Source: Curtobacterium sp. VKM Ac-1376
GTDB taxonomy: Bacteria > Actinomycetota > Actinomycetes > Actinomycetales > Microbacteriaceae
Direction: 5' to 3'
Assembly: GCF_015351025.1 (NCBI RefSeq)
Contig: NZ_JADKRV010000003.1
Coordinates: 62,001-126,000, forward strand
DNA length: 64,000 bases
The notes beneath the pieces were generated by a model. The model was not told the origin of the DNA. It ran no database searches and saw only the letters and a list, made by a program, of their open reading frames with translations. This document shows positions 17,178-25,588 of this stretch, piece by piece. A program made the translations under genes and the position numbers. How positions within the stretch are numbered: position 1 is the first letter of the stretch; every line of letters starts with the position of its first letter.

Positions 17178-18223
17178 GCACCACCGAGCAGCTCTTCGAC
17201 TACACGCTCCGCGCCCACCCGGGCGCCGGCGAGGTCCCGAGCGACCCCACCCCGACCCTGCCGATGGCGAAGGCCCTGAACGCCGGGCTCGCCGCGGCGA
17301 TGCAGGCGGACGACAAGGTCCTGCTGATGGGCGAGGACATCGGCCAGCTCGGCGGCGTCTTCCGCATCACCGAGGGCCTGCAGGACCGCTTCGGCCCGGA
17401 GCGCGTGCGGGACACCCCGCTCGCCGAGGCCGGCATCATCGGCACCGCGATCGGCCTCGCCCTGCGCGGTTACCGCCCGGTGGTCGAGATCCAGTTCGAC
17501 GGCTTCGTGTGGCCCGGCTTCGACCAGATCACCTCGCAGCTCGCGAAGATGGCGAACCGCCTGCCGGCGCACATGTCGCTGCCGGTCGTCATCCGCATCC
17601 CCTACGGCGGCCACATCGGTGCCGTGGAGCACCACCAGGAGTCCCCGGAGGCGTACTTCGCGCACACCCCGGGCCTCCGCGTCGTCAGCCCGAGCACCCC
17701 GAACGACGCGTACTGGATGATCCAGGAGGCCATCGCGTCGAAGGACCCGGTGATCTTCCTCGAGCCGAAGTCGCGCTACTGGCCGAAGGGCGAGGTCGAC
17801 CTCGTCGACGGCCACGTCCCGATGCACACCACGCGTGTCGCCCGCACCGGCACCGAGGTCACCCTCGTCGGCCACGGCGCCATGGTCGCGACGCTGATGC
17901 AGGCGGCGACCGTCGCCGAGTCCGAGGGCACCAGCTGCGAGGTCATCGACCTCCGCTCGATCTCCCCGATCGACTGGGAGCCGCTGCTCGCCTCGGTGCG
18001 CAAGACCGGCCGCCTGGTCATCGCACAAGAGGCGTCGGGCTTCGTCAGTGTCGGCAGCGAGATCGCCGCGACCGTCGCCGAGCGGGCGTTCTACACGATG
18101 CAGGCGCCGCCACTGCGGGTGTCCGGCTTCGACGTGCCGTTCCCGGTCTCGAAGCTCGAACACCTGCACCTGCCGGACGCCGACCGCATCCTCGAGGCCG
18201 TCGACCGCGCCCTCGCCTACTGA
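17174..18223 (+). CDS. Branched-chain 2-oxoacid dehydrogenase E1 component, beta subunit
   Basis: A 349-residue transketolase-like subunit, containing G-E-D-I-G-Q-L-G-G-V-F near residue 55, the segment P-Y-G-G-H-I-G-A-V-E-H-H and the C-terminal transketolase domain. It pairs with the preceding E1alpha (ATGA overlap) to make the thiamine-dependent E1 tetramer. E2 follows after a spacer. No E3 (lipoamide dehydrogenase) gene lies in this cluster, so E3 is presumably shared from elsewhere. Confidence 0.92.
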   Translation: MSTTEQLFDYTLRAHPGAGEVPSDPTPTLPMAKALNAGLAAAMQADDKVLLMGEDIGQLGGVFRITEGLQDRFGPERVRDTPLAEAGIIGTAIGLALRGYRPVVEIQFDGFVWPGFDQITSQLAKMANRLPAHMSLPVVIRIPYGGHIGAVEHHQESPEAYFAHTPGLRVVSPSTPNDAYWMIQEAIASKDPVIFLEPKSRYWPKGEVDLVDGHVPMHTTRVARTGTEVTLVGHGAMVATLMQAATVAESEGTSCEVIDLRSISPIDWEPLLASVRKTGRLVIAQEASGFVSVGSEIAATVAERAFYTMQAPPLRVSGFDVPFPVSKLEHLHLPDADRILEAVDRALAY

Positions 18224-18253
18224 CCCGTCCGACCGAGGACCCGTCCGACCGAG
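18222..18253 (+). repeat. Tandem duplication of 16 bases in the E1beta-E2 spacer
   Basis: GACCCGTCCGACCGAG occurs twice head to tail, beginning at the E1beta stop codon. It lengthens the spacer before the E2 ribosome site (GAAGGAG near 18269). A recent slippage product is likely. Confidence 0.85.
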
Positions 18254-18280
18254 CTCGACCAGATCCGCGAAGGAGCCGTA

Positions 18281-19885
18281 GTGGCCGCCGCCGAATTCCC
18301 CCTGCCCGACGTGGGTGAAGGTCTCACCGAGGCCGAGATCGTGCAGTGGCGCGTCGCCATCGGGGACGAGATCGCCGTCGACCAGGTGCTCGTCGAGATC
18401 GAGACCGCGAAGTCGCTGGTCGAACTGCCGTCGCCGTTCGCCGGCACCGTCACGGGGCTGCTCGTGTCCGAGGGCGACACGGTCGAGGTCGGCAAGCCGA
18501 TCATCCGGGTCGACTCGGACGCGTCGGTGGCGTCCGGCGCGGCCGTCGTACCCCCTGCAGGCCCGTCGGGAGGCCCGTCCCCCGTCACGGAGACCGCCCC
18601 GGTCTCGCCGGTGGTGGCGGCGACCCCGACGGCCCCCGCCGCATCGCCGGCTCCGGTCGCGCAGACCCCTCCCGCTCCCGCGGCTGCACCGGCACGTGCT
18701 GCTGCGCCCGCTCCGGTCGCGCCGGCTCCGTCCCCCGCCGCTGCACCGACTGCGCCGGTGCAGCCCGTCGCTGACGGCGCCTCCGTCGTCGGGACGGACG
18801 AGTCGTCCGGAGCCGTCCTCGTCGGGTACGGCTCGGCGACCTCGTCGCCGTCGCGTCGCAAGCCGGGTGCCCGCCGGGCTGCAGCGCTCGCGGCCGAGGC
18901 GAGCCGTGCCTCCAGTGTGGACGCCGCAGCAGCGGCCGAAGCTGCCGTCGACCCGGGCGAGGAGAGCACCGCCGAGGCGATCAGTGCTCTCGGCACGGGC
19001 TCCGCGCGCAAGCAGAGCACCGCGACGAACGTGCTGGCGAAGCCCCCGATCCGCAAGCTCGCCAAGGACCTCGGCGTCGAGCTGACCGCGATCGTCGCGA
19101 CCGGCCTGGCCGGCGAGGTCACGCGCGACGACGTCATCCGGCACGCGAAGCAGGCGAGCGTCTTCCGCAACATCGAGACGCCCGAGTGGGGCGAGGTGCG
19201 CAGTGAGACGATCCCGGTCAAGGGCGTCCGCAAGGCCATCGCGACCGCCATGACCACCTCGGCGTTCACGGCACCGCACGTGTCGCTGTTCGTCGACGTC
19301 GACGCGACCCACACGATGGAGTTCGTCAAGCGGCTCAAGGCCTCGCCGACGTTCGCCGGGGTCAAGGTCTCGCCGCTGCTCATCGTCGCGAAGGCCGTCA
19401 TCTGGGCCGTCCGCCGGAACCGTTCGGTGAACTCGACCTGGACCGACCGCGAGATCATCGTCCACCACTTCGTGAACCTCGGGATCGCCGCGGCGACCCC
19501 GCGCGGGCTCATCGTGCCGAACATCAAGGACGCGCAGGACATGTCGCTGCTCGAGCTGGCGCAGGCCCTCGAGGAGCTCACCCTGACCGCCCGTGACGGA
19601 AAGACCACTCCGAAGCAGATGGCGAACGGCACCGTGTCGATCACGAACATCGGCGTGTTCGGCATGGACACCGGCACCCCCATCCTCAACCCGGGAGAGG
19701 TCGCGATCGTCGCCATGGGCACGATCAAGCCGAAGCCGTGGGTCGTCGACGGCGAGGTCCGCTCGCGCATGGTGACGACCATCGGTGCCTCGTTCGACCA
19801 CCGGGTCGTCGACGGTGACGTGGCGTCCCGCTTCGTGCACGACGTCGCCTCGGTGCTCGAGGAGCCCGCGCTCCTGCTCGACTAG
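18281..19885 (+). CDS. Dihydrolipoyl acyltransferase (E2) of the 2-oxoacid dehydrogenase
   Basis: A 534-residue protein in the standard order: one lipoyl domain (about residues 1-80, lipoyl-lysine in V-E-I-E-T-A-K-S), a long Ala/Pro linker (about 85-170), a peripheral-subunit-binding domain (about 250-285) and a catalytic domain ending near D-H-R-V-V-D-G-D. It transfers the branched acyl group from lipoate to CoA and forms the core of the complex. It starts at GTG 18281 after a GAAGGAGCC ribosome site. The linker is long for a single lipoyl domain. Confidence 0.93.
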   Translation: MAAAEFPLPDVGEGLTEAEIVQWRVAIGDEIAVDQVLVEIETAKSLVELPSPFAGTVTGLLVSEGDTVEVGKPIIRVDSDASVASGAAVVPPAGPSGGPSPVTETAPVSPVVAATPTAPAASPAPVAQTPPAPAAAPARAAAPAPVAPAPSPAAAPTAPVQPVADGASVVGTDESSGAVLVGYGSATSSPSRRKPGARRAAALAAEASRASSVDAAAAAEAAVDPGEESTAEAISALGTGSARKQSTATNVLAKPPIRKLAKDLGVELTAIVATGLAGEVTRDDVIRHAKQASVFRNIETPEWGEVRSETIPVKGVRKAIATAMTTSAFTAPHVSLFVDVDATHTMEFVKRLKASPTFAGVKVSPLLIVAKAVIWAVRRNRSVNSTWTDREIIVHHFVNLGIAAATPRGLIVPNIKDAQDMSLLELAQALEELTLTARDGKTTPKQMANGTVSITNIGVFGMDTGTPILNPGEVAIVAMGTIKPKPWVVDGEVRSRMVTTIGASFDHRVVDGDVASRFVHDVASVLEEPALLLD

Positions 19886-19894
19886 TCGCCGCTC

Positions 19895-19925
19895 CCGTGC
19901 GGACTCCCTGCGGCTCTCCGCACGG
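19895..19925 (+). terminator. Hairpin after the E2 gene
   Basis: Perfect 9-base arms CCGTGCGGA and TCCGCACGG around a 13-base loop, ten bases after the E2 stop codon. There is no T-run. Confidence 0.65.
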
Positions 19926-19995
19926 AGTCCGCGCGATCCGGCGATCGTCGCGTGGTGTTCACGCGGATGTCGTGGGTCGGCGGCATGATCGGTGC

Positions 19996-20577
19996 ATGGT
20001 CCACCAGCTCCTGACCCCCTCGCAGGAGATCCGAACGGATCGCCTCCTGCTCACCCCGCTGACCCCGGCCGACATCGACGACGTGCACGCGCTCTTCTCG
20101 GACGCCCGCACGTGGCAGCACCTGCCCACCGGTCGGCACGTGGCGCGGAGCTCGAGCGTGGACATGGTGCAGCGCAAGATCGGCGGTCGTGCACGGCACG
20201 GCCTCGGGTCCTGGGCGGTCCGGAACGCCTCCGACCACGCCTTCGTCGGCGTCGGTGGGGTCGACATGACCGCCGGTGGGGTCTGGAACCTCGGCTACCG
20301 CCTGGCGCCGGCCGCCTGGGGGCAGGGCTTCGCGTCCGAGATCGCCCTCGCGGCCGTCCGGGCTGCTGCCGAGACCGCTCCCGACGTACCGGTGACCGGG
20401 CGCGTGCTCACGAACAACCCCGCCTCCGCCGCGGTGCTCCGTCGTGCCGGACTCTCGCTGGTCTGGCAGGGGCCGCCCGCCGTGCAGAACCGTGCGGCCG
20501 CCGGGGTCGACGGACAGGTCTGGACGGATCGGCTGCTCTCCGACGAGCAGTTCGCCTGGCTCGTCGCCAACGCCTGA
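19996..20577 (+). CDS. GNAT-family N-acetyltransferase (RimJ/RimL type)
   Basis: A 193-residue protein starting T-D-R-L-L-L-T-P-L-T-P-A-D, the usual opening of RimJ/RimL-like acetyltransferases, with a W-G-Q-G-F-A-S-E-I acetyl-CoA loop near residue 110 and the N-P-A-S-A-A-V-L-R-R-A-G segment. It acetylates an unknown amine. CATGAT lies six bases before the ATG (leaderless). It is convergent with the bacteriocin ABC operon, four bases away. Confidence 0.85.
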   Translation: MVHQLLTPSQEIRTDRLLLTPLTPADIDDVHALFSDARTWQHLPTGRHVARSSSVDMVQRKIGGRARHGLGSWAVRNASDHAFVGVGGVDMTAGGVWNLGYRLAPAAWGQGFASEIALAAVRAAAETAPDVPVTGRVLTNNPASAAVLRRAGLSLVWQGPPAVQNRAAAGVDGQVWTDRLLSDEQFAWLVANA

Positions 20578-20581
20578 CCCG

Positions 20582-21220
20582 TCAGCGAGCGGGTCCGCCG
20601 AGCGTGATGCTCCGTGCGGCGCGCAATTCGACCGATGACGAATGCGTCGCGATCAGGACGGCTGCTCCGTCAGCCGCCAGCTCGCCCAGCAGGTCGAGCA
20701 CCATCGCCGCGTTGCCGTCGTCGAGGGCACTCGTCGGCTCGTCAGCGAGGATGACCGACGGACGCTTCACCAGGAGCCGCGCCATCGCGACGCGCTGCTG
20801 CTCGCCGCCGCTGAGTTCGTGGACCCGGTCGGTTCCGCGTCCGGCCAGACCGACCCGGTCCAGGGCCTCACCCGTCCGGATGCCTCGGTGTCTGCGCCGT
20901 CCGTCCGGCAGGCGAACCACGTCGACGTTCGACTGGACCGTCATGTCCGGCACCAACCCGAAGTCCTGGAACAGGTACCCGAGGTGGCGCCGCCGGATCA
21001 GTCGAGCCCGCCGCCCGTTCGAGCCCGCCGACTCTCCGTTGATCCGGATCGTGCCGCCGTCGAGCGCATCGATGTGCCCGATGCAGTCGAGCAGCGTCGA
21101 CTTCCCGCAGCCGCTCGGCCCGACCAAGCCGACGATCTCTCCGCCCGCCACCTCGAACGACAGGTGTTGCCACAGCGCGCGGCCTCCGCGACGCTTCGAT
21201 GCGTTCCGTACCTCGATCAT
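20582..21220 (-). CDS. ABC transporter ATP-binding protein of a lactococcin-972-type cassette
   Basis: A 212-residue ATPase: Walker A G-P-S-G-C-G-K-S-T, Q-loop F-Q-D-F-G, signature L-S-G-G-E-Q-Q-R, Walker B V-I-L-A-D-E-P and the switch His in I-A-T-H-S. The short length and sequence type match the MacB/LolD-like ATPases that accompany lactococcin 972-like bacteriocins. It overlaps the preceding membrane protein by four bases and is the last gene of the cassette. It should power export or self-immunity at the membrane. Confidence 0.88.
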   Translation of the reverse strand: MIEVRNASKRRGGRALWQHLSFEVAGGEIVGLVGPSGCGKSTLLDCIGHIDALDGGTIRINGESAGSNGRRARLIRRRHLGYLFQDFGLVPDMTVQSNVDVVRLPDGRRRHRGIRTGEALDRVGLAGRGTDRVHELSGGEQQRVAMARLLVKRPSVILADEPTSALDDGNAAMVLDLLGELAADGAAVLIATHSSSVELRAARSITLGGPAR

Positions 21221-23244
21221 CGTGATCCGCTCCCTCGGTTGCGTGCAGTGCTCCGCGCCGTGACGGCCATGACGACGAGGCTCGTGGCGCTCACCGCCGC
21301 GAGCGACACGAGTGCGAGCGCCCCGGCGACTCCGGCTGACAGCGCGACCGGGTCGAGCGCCGATCTGAGCCCGCTTCCGTCCGGGCGTTGCGACCACCAG
21401 GTGTTGACGACGGCGATGACGGAGATCGAGACCAGACCGGCTTCGATCGTCAGCAGGCCAGCATCGGTGCGGACGGGCGAGACGCCACTGGTGAACTTCG
21501 CGAACAGCGCACGGCCGTGCCGGCGTCGGTGCGCGATCGTGGCGACCATCCCGAGCATGACGCTGACGGCGAGGGTGCTGACCAGGGTGCCCGTCCCGAT
21601 CGCCACTGTCGTCGCTGCGTGCTGTGCCTGTTCCGCCGCAGACTGACCCACCGCGACGACCGCGCTGAACTCGGCGCGGAGCCCCGACGCGCCGATCGAC
21701 CGCTCGGCGGCAGCACGGGACGTGAAGACGACGTCTCCGGTGGACAACCACGATCCGAGTTCATCGGCCGAGAAGACGTCGACCGGTGTGGGGACGACCA
21801 CGATCACGGCGTCGTCGAGCCACGCGCGCGACGATGCGTCGTCCGGGTACGCGTAGACCTGCTGGCGTGCCAGCGTGCCACCGGTGACGTGCTCGAGGAG
21901 AGCGTCGGGTGCATCCCGCAACTGCCATTCGGTCAAGCCCTCGACGAGCCGCTCGCGGGAGAGGTCACTGTCGGCAGGCATCCACACGGCGATCTCCGCG
22001 CCGTCGGTGGTGATGCGGGCCCCGTCCACGGAACGGACTGCCTGCAGATCGAGGTAGCCCTGGTCGACGAAGAGTGCAGGAACCGTGGACTTCCCTCTGC
22101 CGCTCGACACCTCGACCGCAGCGGCGAGGAACGCATCACGCCGCTCGAGCGCCCCGCCGGCGAAGTCACCGATGCGGTCCCAGTAGGCCTGCTCCTCGAC
22201 CGGGCGGGGATCCGGGGTGACCCAGAGCTGGACGGTTTCGCCGGCCGCCCGCAGACTCCGTTCTGCCGTCCCCTGTCGCGCGGTGGTCACTGCCCCGGTC
22301 AGGTCGAAGACGGCCGCGACGAGCAACAGCAGCGCGGGCAACCGTGCGATCTGCGTGACGAGCAGGAGCGCGCCCGCTGGTCGAGCACCCCGCAGTGCGC
22401 CGGCCAACGGCTGTCGACACGCGACCACCGTGCCGATCGTGTGCGCGACGACGACCGGTACGAGCAGCCCCACGCAGAACACGGAGATCGCGGCGGCGAG
22501 GGTCGCCGCCGAAGCGAGCCCGTTGTAGAACCAGAGCCCGATGGCGGCGACGGGTACCCCGATGGCGGTGACGAGCATGGCGGTCCGGAGCTCAGCCAGC
22601 TCCTGGATGACGATGGCGGCTGTGGTGTCTCCGTGCAGTCGGCGGACTGCGCTGCGGCGAGGGGCCCCGACGGTCGTCATCAGGCAGAGCGCCACGCATC
22701 CCGAGACGAGTGCTCCGACCAGGGCCAGGGTCTGATCCAAACCGTCGGTGACGCCGATGCGTTGCAGGAGCGGCATGCGCTCCACGCTGACCTCGTACCC
22801 GGCGTCTGCCAGTGCGCTCACGACGGCTCGCCGAGCGTCGTCGTCCCCGAAGACCAAGTACGAGCCGGTCGAGTCGAACTGGTCGAGATCCGACATCGGA
22901 CGGACGGTGGTGACCATCGACCTCGTGAAGTCCTCGTACCCGTCGAGGAGCCAACCGGCACCGCGGCTCGAGGGAGCGTCGGTGACGAGCGCCACGCGGC
23001 GCGTCGTCGGAGCTGCGCGGTCCGCCACCACCCGGGCGATCGTCGCGTGCTCGGCCTCGGCGACCTGCTCGAGTGCGATCGCGACACGCTGGTTCGACCT
23101 GGTCTCAGCACCGGCGGCAGCGGTCACCACGGACGAGGCGCCCACGATGCCGGCTTCGCTGACCTGCACCAGGCCGATGAAGCCCAGGACGGAAGCCAGG
23201 AGGGGTGGGACGAAGTAGGCGAGCGTCACCGATCGGATGTTCAT
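21217..23244 (-). CDS. Bacteriocin-associated integral membrane protein (DUF1430-like permease)
   Basis: A 675-residue protein with a helix at the N-terminus, a large extracytoplasmic domain (about residues 30-185), a block of four helices (about 190-320), a second extracytoplasmic domain (about 340-520) and three or four C-terminal helices. Size and layout match the bacteriocin-associated integral membrane proteins of lactococcin 972 clusters, which are FtsX/MacB-like. It sits between the precursor gene and its ATPase. The ribosome site AAGGGGGA is very close to the ATG. The proposed role is export or immunity; this is known only by association. Confidence 0.8.
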   Translation of the reverse strand: MNIRSVTLAYFVPPLLASVLGFIGLVQVSEAGIVGASSVVTAAAGAETRSNQRVAIALEQVAEAEHATIARVVADRAAPTTRRVALVTDAPSSRGAGWLLDGYEDFTRSMVTTVRPMSDLDQFDSTGSYLVFGDDDARRAVVSALADAGYEVSVERMPLLQRIGVTDGLDQTLALVGALVSGCVALCLMTTVGAPRRSAVRRLHGDTTAAIVIQELAELRTAMLVTAIGVPVAAIGLWFYNGLASAATLAAAISVFCVGLLVPVVVAHTIGTVVACRQPLAGALRGARPAGALLLVTQIARLPALLLLVAAVFDLTGAVTTARQGTAERSLRAAGETVQLWVTPDPRPVEEQAYWDRIGDFAGGALERRDAFLAAAVEVSSGRGKSTVPALFVDQGYLDLQAVRSVDGARITTDGAEIAVWMPADSDLSRERLVEGLTEWQLRDAPDALLEHVTGGTLARQQVYAYPDDASSRAWLDDAVIVVVPTPVDVFSADELGSWLSTGDVVFTSRAAAERSIGASGLRAEFSAVVAVGQSAAEQAQHAATTVAIGTGTLVSTLAVSVMLGMVATIAHRRRHGRALFAKFTSGVSPVRTDAGLLTIEAGLVSISVIAVVNTWWSQRPDGSGLRSALDPVALSAGVAGALALVSLAAVSATSLVVMAVTARSTARNRGSGSR

Positions 23245-23289
23245 GGTCCCCCTTGCGGCGAGCGTGAGCGTGAGCGTGAGCGGACGGTC

Positions 23290-23313
23290 GACCGGGACCG
23301 CCCGCTCCCGGTC
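23290..23313 (-). terminator. Hairpin directly after the bacteriocin precursor gene (possible attenuator)
   Basis: Perfect 8-base arms GACCGGGA and TCCCGGTC with an 8-base loop, touching the precursor stop codon. Between it and the permease start lies a short run of GAGCGT hexamers (about 23260-23280). It would let the precursor be made in excess over the transporter. Confidence 0.6.
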
Positions 23314-23706
23314 TCAGCAGTTGTGGTAGTACGCCTTGTTGCCGCTGCGCGCCTTCGGTGTCATCGCCATCGCGTACCGGCCGCCTGGCACGTCCGTGAC
23401 GCGCTTCGACTTCTTGCCGACCGCGGTCGCGCCGTGGCACCGCTTCTCGCGGAAGTAGTTCGACCAGGTGTCGTCCTTGCCGACGCCCCACTGCCAGAAG
23501 CTCCCGCCCCCGCCGTCGTTGTTGGTGCCGATGCCGCTGGTCTCACCGCTCGCACTTGCGCCGGAAGCAGCGACGGCCACTCCGCCGGCTTCCGACCCTG
23601 ATCCCATGACCTCGAACTGCGCAGCTGATGCCGCCGTCGCAGTGCCCGTGATCAGGCCGACGGTGAGACCGAGGCCGACGAGCATCTTCGTTCTGGACTT
23701 GTGCAT
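23314..23706 (-). CDS. Lactococcin 972-family bacteriocin precursor
   Basis: A 130-residue secreted peptide. A Sec signal peptide (about residues 1-29, cleavage after A-S-A) is followed by a Gly/Ser/Ala-rich stretch (about 30-70). The C-terminal lactococcin-972-like core (about 70-130) contains the characteristic W-x-W-G-V-G, W-S-N-Y-F, H-G-A-T-A-V and a final K-A-Y-Y. Relatives block septum formation by binding lipid II in related bacteria. The ribosome site GGGAGGA is strong. Two Cys residues in the core (one at the C-terminus) are not in the original lactococcin 972, so a disulfide is possible. Confidence 0.88.
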   Translation of the reverse strand: MHKSRTKMLVGLGLTVGLITGTATAASAAQFEVMGSGSEAGGVAVAASGASASGETSGIGTNNDGGGGSFWQWGVGKDDTWSNYFREKRCHGATAVGKKSKRVTDVPGGRYAMAMTPKARSGNKAYYHNC

Positions 23707-23746
23707 GACTGTTTCCTCCCATGTGCCCGCCGATGAGGCTCGACCG

Positions 23747-23776
23747 ATCGTGGCAGCGGTGCATCACTGATGTCAA
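23747..23776 (-). promoter_or_regulatory. Promoter of the bacteriocin cassette
   Basis: On the minus strand, TTGACA (23776-23771), 18 bases, CACGAT (23752-23747). The predicted start is about 34 bases before the precursor ATG. The region just upstream (about 23778-23800) is unusually AT-rich for the window and contains ATGCAT. Confidence 0.6.
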
Positions 23777-23818
23777 GAATGTGAAATGCATGTTCCATTG
23801 CGACGGGAGTGAGCGACG

Positions 23819-23878
23819 TTGGTCTTCCCGGGCTGACTCGCTACTGTGATGGGAACTGGTCATGTCCGCGCATGACCA
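23819..23878 (+). promoter_or_regulatory. Promoter and DasR-like operator of the GntR gene
   Basis: TTGGTC (23819-23824), 17 bases, TACTGT (23842-23847) form the promoter. A perfect dyad TGGTCATG, six bases, CATGACCA (23857-23878) lies at about +4 to +25. The left part GGAACTGGTCATG recurs exactly at 25475-25487 before the PTS permease gene. This points to autoregulation. Confidence 0.7.
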
Positions 23879-23913
23879 CCGCCCAGGACCAGCAACGGAG
23901 CACGAGGGACGCC

Positions 23914-24648
23914 ATGACGAGCCGCATCACCGAGGGTGCCGAACCCAAGCACCAGCAGCTGCGGCGCATCCTGCTCGACCTCGTCACGAAGCGCCTCGCC
24001 CCGGGTGCGGCGATCCCGTCCGAACGCCAGCTCATCACCGAGTACGGCGTCTCGCGGATCACCGTGCGGGAAGCCCTCGGGCAACTGGTCAACGAGGGCT
24101 ACCTGGAGCGCGTCCGCGGCAAGGGCACCTTCGTGGCGCACCGGCCCGTGCAGTCGACGCTGCACCTCGCCTCGTTCACCGAGGAGATGCGGGCGATGGG
24201 GCACGAGCCGACCACCGTCGTGCTCGTGCGCGAGGAGCGGGTGCCGCCGGCCGACACCGCCGCGGCGTTGCGCATCGACCCGGACGTGCCGGCCTTCCAC
24301 GTGAAGCGCCTGCGGATGGCCGACGGCGCCCCGGTGTCGATCGACGACGCCTGGCTCGTGGCCGACGCGTTCCCGGGCCTGCTCGACCACGACCTGTCCG
24401 GTTCGGTGTACTCGATCATCGCAACGGAGTACGGCACCCCGATCGACCGCGCGCAGCAGACCGTCGCGGCGAACCCCGCTGCCGACGACGTGGCGACGCT
24501 GCTCGGCACGAAGACCGGCGCACCCGTGCTCGAGTTCGACCGGGTGTCGTACGCGGGGGAGCGCCCCGTGGAGCACACCCGCAGCTGGTACCGCTCGGAC
24601 CGCTACCGGGTGCAGATGGAGGTCACCGCGACCCCGGCGGTCGCGTAG
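23914..24648 (+). CDS. GntR/HutC-family regulator, DasR-like
   Basis: A 244-residue regulator with an N-terminal GntR winged helix (about residues 12-75, including P-S-E-R-Q-L, Y-G-V-S-R-I-T-V-R-E-A and G-K-G-T-F-V) and a C-terminal UTRA effector domain (about 95-240). It is transcribed away from a glucose/GlcNAc-family PTS and shares an operator sequence with it. A DasR/NagR role (control of amino-sugar uptake by GlcN-6-P-type effectors) is therefore inferred. ATG 23914 is favoured by the GAGGGA ribosome site; ATG 23872 lies inside the operator dyad. Confidence 0.85.
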   Translation: MTSRITEGAEPKHQQLRRILLDLVTKRLAPGAAIPSERQLITEYGVSRITVREALGQLVNEGYLERVRGKGTFVAHRPVQSTLHLASFTEEMRAMGHEPTTVVLVREERVPPADTAAALRIDPDVPAFHVKRLRMADGAPVSIDDAWLVADAFPGLLDHDLSGSVYSIIATEYGTPIDRAQQTVAANPAADDVATLLGTKTGAPVLEFDRVSYAGERPVEHTRSWYRSDRYRVQMEVTATPAVA

Positions 24649-24663
24649 CCCCATCCGGAACGC

Positions 24664-24709
24664 GAAAGCGACTGCGTGCCGCGAACAGTTCGCAGCACAC
24701 AGTCGCTTC
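24664..24709. repeat. Palindromic repeat, GCGAAAGCGAC family, copy 1
   Basis: Arms containing AAGCGACTG and CAGTCGCTT, with further inner pairing (GCGAAC/GTTCGC). It sits between the convergent gntR and EIIA genes and probably terminates both. A related element is at 40824-40876. Confidence 0.75.
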
Positions 24710-24724
24710 GGCGAGGAAGAGTCC

Positions 24725-25177
24725 CTAGACCTCGTACAGGGTGTCGCCGTCGAGCACCGTGGTGCCGACCGCGCCCTGGTCGACGCTGTCCGCCGTCGAG
24801 CCGAGTACGACGACCGGGCAGATCGGCGAGTAGCCGGCGGCGGAGATGGCGGAGGGGGTGAAGCGCACCACGGGGTCACCGGCGGTGACGGTGGCGCCCT
24901 CCGCAGCGAGGAGCTCGAAGCCCTCGCCCGCGAGCTTCACGGTGTCGATGCCGACGTGCACCAGGATGTCCGTGCCCGCGGCGCCCTGCAGCGCGAACGC
25001 GTGCGGGTGGAGCTTCACGATGGTGCCGTCGACCGGGGCCACCGCGGTGACCGCGCCCTCGACGCCCGTCGGGTCGACCGCGACACCGGCGCCGACGAGC
25101 TGCCCGGCGAACACCGGGTCGGGCACGTCGGCGAGCGCGACGACCGGGCCGGCGAACGGGGTGCGGACGGCGGTCAC
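24725..25177 (-). CDS. crr: PTS EIIA component, glucose/GlcNAc family
   Basis: A 150-residue EIIA(Glc)-type domain protein. It contains V-D-G-T-I-V-K-L-H-P-H-A-F-A-L and the phosphorylated-His segment D-I-L-V-H-V-G-I-D-T-V-K-L. It passes phosphate from HPr to EIIB and may also signal carbon status. The GTG start overlaps the EIIB stop by four bases, so both are translated together. Confidence 0.9.
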   Translation of the reverse strand: MTAVRTPFAGPVVALADVPDPVFAGQLVGAGVAVDPTGVEGAVTAVAPVDGTIVKLHPHAFALQGAAGTDILVHVGIDTVKLAGEGFELLAAEGATVTAGDPVVRFTPSAISAAGYSPICPVVVLGSTADSVDQGAVGTTVLDGDTLYEV

Positions 25178-25410
25178 AGTTCGTCCTGGATGTCCTGCGC
25201 GAGGTTGTCGGCGATGGTGCCGACGATGACCTGCCACCCGGTGCCGCCACCGACGACGGCCTGGGCCCCGGCGGCCTGCAGCGCGGCCTTGTCGACCAGG
25301 TCCCCGTCCTCGACCTCGACGCGGAGGCGCGTGATGCAGCCCTCGACCTCTTCGATGTTGTCGGCACCGCCGAGCGCGGCGATGATGTCGGCTGCCTTGA
25401 TGTCGGCCAT
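25174..25410 (-). CDS. PTS EIIB component, glucose/GlcNAc family
   Basis: A 78-residue free-standing EIIB domain. The phosphorylated cysteine is in G-C-I-T-R-L-R-V near residue 31. It transfers phosphate from EIIA to the sugar taken up by EIIC, which is encoded divergently. The ribosome site GAGGAGGAAAC is strong. Free EIIB plus a separate EIIC is the Streptomyces NagF/NagE2 layout, which supports N-acetylglucosamine as the substrate. Confidence 0.92.
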   Translation of the reverse strand: MADIKAADIIAALGGADNIEEVEGCITRLRVEVEDGDLVDKAALQAAGAQAVVGGGTGWQVIVGTIADNLAQDIQDEL

Positions 25411-25443
25411 CGTTTCCTCCTCGTTAAGGGTTTTCGAACCAGG

Positions 25444-25490
25444 TTGACACCGGACCGGTCTCGGTTCAGACTACGGAACTGGTCATGACC
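25444..25490 (+). promoter_or_regulatory. Promoter and DasR-like operator of the PTS permease gene
   Basis: TTGACA (25444-25449), 17 bases, CAGACT (25467-25472), with GGAACTGGTCATGACC at 25475-25490 on the predicted start site. GGTCATGACC is a perfect 10-base palindrome. The left 13 bases are identical to the site before the GntR gene. A regulator bound here would block EIIC and possibly the divergent EIIB-EIIA unit. Confidence 0.7.
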
Positions 25491-25588
25491 GGACAGGACC
25501 GGACCTGGCGACACCGCCGAGGTTACCTGCGCTGGCTGCACGACTCAACTCACCCCGACAGCTCCACCCAATGACGAGAGGAACTCCG

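Noticed and set aside
25411..25588. Riboswitch between the divergent PTS genes
   Set aside because: The gap is short and is explained by a promoter, a DasR-like operator and ribosome sites; no extended conserved RNA fold was recognised.
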